Positions 62,306-64,000 of a DNA stretch of 64,000 nucleotides are shown here, piece by piece. The DNA is taken from the NCBI RefSeq assembly GCF_900078365.1, contig NZ_LT598653.1, positions 310,001 through 374,000 of the forward strand, written 5' to 3'. The notes under the pieces were generated by a model. That model worked only from the letters and a program-made list of their open reading frames with translations, did no database searches and had not been told where the DNA came from. The position numbers were made by a program, and so were the translations under genes. Within the stretch, counting starts at the first letter, position 1. The number at the start of each line of letters is the position of its first letter. The DNA is from an uncultured Sphingopyxis sp. (GTDB taxonomy: Bacteria > Pseudomonadota > Alphaproteobacteria > Sphingomonadales > Sphingomonadaceae).

Positions 62306-63852
62306 CGCGTTCGCTCGTCCTCGAAAAATTCGGTGTCGGCCTGCCGCGCTTCGGCCGCGACGCGCTCGACATGGCCGGCAAGTCGCCCGGTTTCCGCCGC
62401 CGTGAAAAGCAGCCCCAGCTTGCTGCGCCGCCAGAGGACGTCGTCGGTCGTGCGCGCCCATTCGCGCATCGCCATCCAGCGCAGCTCGGCGAGGCTGAGG
62501 CCATGCGCGATCTCGCCGCCGAGCGCGTCCCAGTCGCCCGCGCCCGCCAGCCAGCGGCGCGCGTCGGTGCCATAGGCCCGGACGATGCGGTCGACCGTCG
62601 CGGCGGAAAGAAAGGGGTAGGCGAGCTTATATTCGGCCCGGAGCGCCGCGGCGCCCTCGACCGGAAAATCGCCGCCCGGCAGCGGCGCCCGCGCGGTCCA
62701 GTGCCCGCCGGCCAGCGCGGGGACATGTTCCGCGAGCGCGTCGACCGCTTCCTCGGCGACATGGCGATAGCTCGTGATCTTGCCGCCATAGATGGTGAGC
62801 AACGGCGCGCCCTCGTCCATGTCGAGGTCGATCCGGTATCCGCGCGTCGCGGCTTCGGGGCGCCCCGATCCGTCCTCGACCAGGGGCCGCACGCCCGAAT
62901 AGGTCCACACGACGTCGGCGGGCGTCACCGCCTCGCGGAAATAGAGACTCGCGCCTTCGCAGAGATAGGCGATCTCCTCGTCGCTCGCTTCCGCCTCGTC
63001 CGCCGGGCCGTCATGATCCTGGTCGGTCGTACCGATCAGCGTGAAGTCGCGCTCATAGGGAATGGCGAAGAAGATGCGCCCGTCGGGCAGCTGGAAGAAA
63101 TAGGCATAATCATGGTCGAACAGGCGGCGCACGACGATGTGCGAGCCGCGGACGAGGCGCATCCGGTGGTCGGGTTCGGCATCGGCGCGCCGCAGCAGGT
63201 CGAGCACCGCGGGGCCCGCGGCGTTGACGACGCTGCGCCCCGCGAAGCGATAATGATGTCCCTGCTCGCCGACCGCATCGACGATCCAAAGCCCATCCTC
63301 GCAGTGCAGCATGTCGGCGCGCGTCCGCGTCCGCACCCGCGCGCGCCGGTCGGCGGCATCGCGCGCGTTGAGCATCACGAGCCGCGCATCGTCGACCCAG
63401 CCGTCCGAATATTCGAAGCCCTTCGCATATTGCGGCTGCAGCGGCGCGCCCGCGGCATGGCGGGTGAGATCGACCGACCGCGTCGCGGGCAGCTTCCTGC
63501 GGCCGCCGATATGGTCGTAGAGGAAGAGCCCGAGCCGCAGCAGCCAGCGCGGGCGCAGCCCGTCGCGATAGGGCAGGACGAAGCGCATCGGATGGATGAT
63601 ATGCGGCGCGATGCCCCACAATCGCTCGCGCTCCTTCAGCGCCTCGCGCACCAGGCCGAATTCATAATGTTCAAGATAGCGCAGCCCGCCGTGGATCAGC
63701 TTGGTCGATTTCGACGACGTGCCTTGCGCAAGGTCGCCCGCCTCCAGCAGCAGCACCCGCGCGCCGCGCCCGGCGGCGTCGCGCGCGACGCCCGCGCCAT
63801 TGACCCCGCCGCCGACGACGATGACATCATAGGGGGATTGCGGTTCGGTCAT
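62302..63852 (-). CDS. glpD: Glycerol-3-phosphate dehydrogenase (FAD-dependent)
   Basis: Membrane-associated flavoenzyme oxidising glycerol-3-phosphate to dihydroxyacetone phosphate and feeding electrons to ubiquinone. The 516 residues start with the FAD motif VIVVGGGVNGAGVARDAAGR, then SSKSTKLIHGGLRYLEHYEF, a hallmark of GlpD. YSGVRPLVED and TIYGGKITSYRHVAE are further signatures, and the C-terminal alpha-GPDH domain is complete. No glpK or glpF is adjacent. A family A palindrome lies upstream at the window edge. Confidence 0.94.
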   Translation of the reverse strand: MTEPQSPYDVIVVGGGVNGAGVARDAAGRGARVLLLEAGDLAQGTSSKSTKLIHGGLRYLEHYEFGLVREALKERERLWGIAPHIIHPMRFVLPYRDGLRPRWLLRLGLFLYDHIGGRRKLPATRSVDLTRHAAGAPLQPQYAKGFEYSDGWVDDARLVMLNARDAADRRARVRTRTRADMLHCEDGLWIVDAVGEQGHHYRFAGRSVVNAAGPAVLDLLRRADAEPDHRMRLVRGSHIVVRRLFDHDYAYFFQLPDGRIFFAIPYERDFTLIGTTDQDHDGPADEAEASDEEIAYLCEGASLYFREAVTPADVVWTYSGVRPLVEDGSGRPEAATRGYRIDLDMDEGAPLLTIYGGKITSYRHVAEEAVDALAEHVPALAGGHWTARAPLPGGDFPVEGAAALRAEYKLAYPFLSAATVDRIVRAYGTDARRWLAGAGDWDALGGEIAHGLSLAELRWMAMREWARTTDDVLWRRSKLGLLFTAAETGRLAGHVERVAAEARQADTEFFEDERTR

Positions 63853-63903
63853 GGCGGGGTCTTATCGCCGTTGCGAACGAAAAGGAATCACGCCCGGACA
63901 AAT

Positions 63904-63981
63904 CGTCATCCCGGCGAAGGCCGGGATCTCGCCGGTGCGTGATGGCGATAGGGCGAGATCCCGGCCTTCGCCGGGATGACG
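63904..63981. repeat. Palindromic repeat, family A, copy 8
   Basis: 78 bases, forward orientation, loop CCGGTGCGTGATGGCGATA. Arms CGTCATCCCGGCGAAGGCC and complement. It is the last feature before the window ends. Confidence 0.9.
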
Positions 63982-64000
63982 AGACGGTGCGGCTTACGTA

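Overview
The window reads as chromosome of a GC-rich alphaproteobacterium of the order Sphingomonadales (Sphingopyxis-like). The grounds are codon usage, two TonB-dependent receptors, the gene order proA-nadD-rsfS-rlmH-envC-ctpA, a solitary mreB, and dense small palindromic repeats including the CCTGAGCTTGTCGAAGG type. This placement is inferred from gene content; no 16S gene is present. I saw no tRNA, rRNA, CRISPR array, transposase or phage gene.

Layout. 1-9.4 kb: the end of a SulP transporter, then a long minus-strand housekeeping run. Read in transcription order it is proA (disrupted), a ParD/ParE toxin-antitoxin pair, nadD, rsfS, rlmH, envC-like, ctpA, dsbB, coq7. 9.5-15.5 kb: a DUF3667 membrane protein, a PhoD-like phosphatase, an ArsR/SRPBCC pair with a visible promoter, a small membrane protein, a crotonase with a LiuR-like palindrome upstream, and purC. 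15.8-23.3 kb: an M16 peptidase, lipoprotein Cu/Zn SOD, a broken spinster-type MFS gene, low-molecular-weight phosphatase, thpR and a Bax-inhibitor-1 protein. 23.6-28.8 kb: a compact BlaI / M56 membrane peptidase / repeat protein / TonB-receptor operon, with twin operator boxes at its head and a possible tiny divergent ORF. 29-41.7 kb: an RNase H-like protein, a PAS-like protein, MreB, a purine-salvage pair, several secreted peptidases, an Oxygenase-NA family dioxygenase, an L,D-transpeptidase with a small Ca-motif lipoprotein, and prolyl iminopeptidase.

41.9-54.5 kb looks like a catabolic island for an ester or acyl substrate: TonB receptor, carboxylesterase, acyl-CoA ligase, TetR, SDR dehydrogenase, MHS transporter, Tat-exported M28-like hydrolase and a second carboxylesterase. 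Related CTCAC/GTGAG palindromes lie in three of its intergenic regions, so a single TetR regulon is likely. 54.5-58.1 kb is a molybdenum-enzyme locus: an FdhF/YdeP-type oxidoreductase convergent with fdhD-mobA. 58.4-63.9 kb holds LysR divergent from an AKR-MFS-MOSC operon, then glpD.

Three things stand out. (1) About 21 intergenic palindromic repeats fall into six families, some with conserved, orientable loops. (2) Three short insertions flanked by direct repeats (141 and 98 bp in proA, 52 bp in the MFS gene) disrupt otherwise normal genes; removing each restores the expected protein. (3) The BlaI/M56 operon encodes a roughly 28-residue repeat in two adjacent, different proteins.
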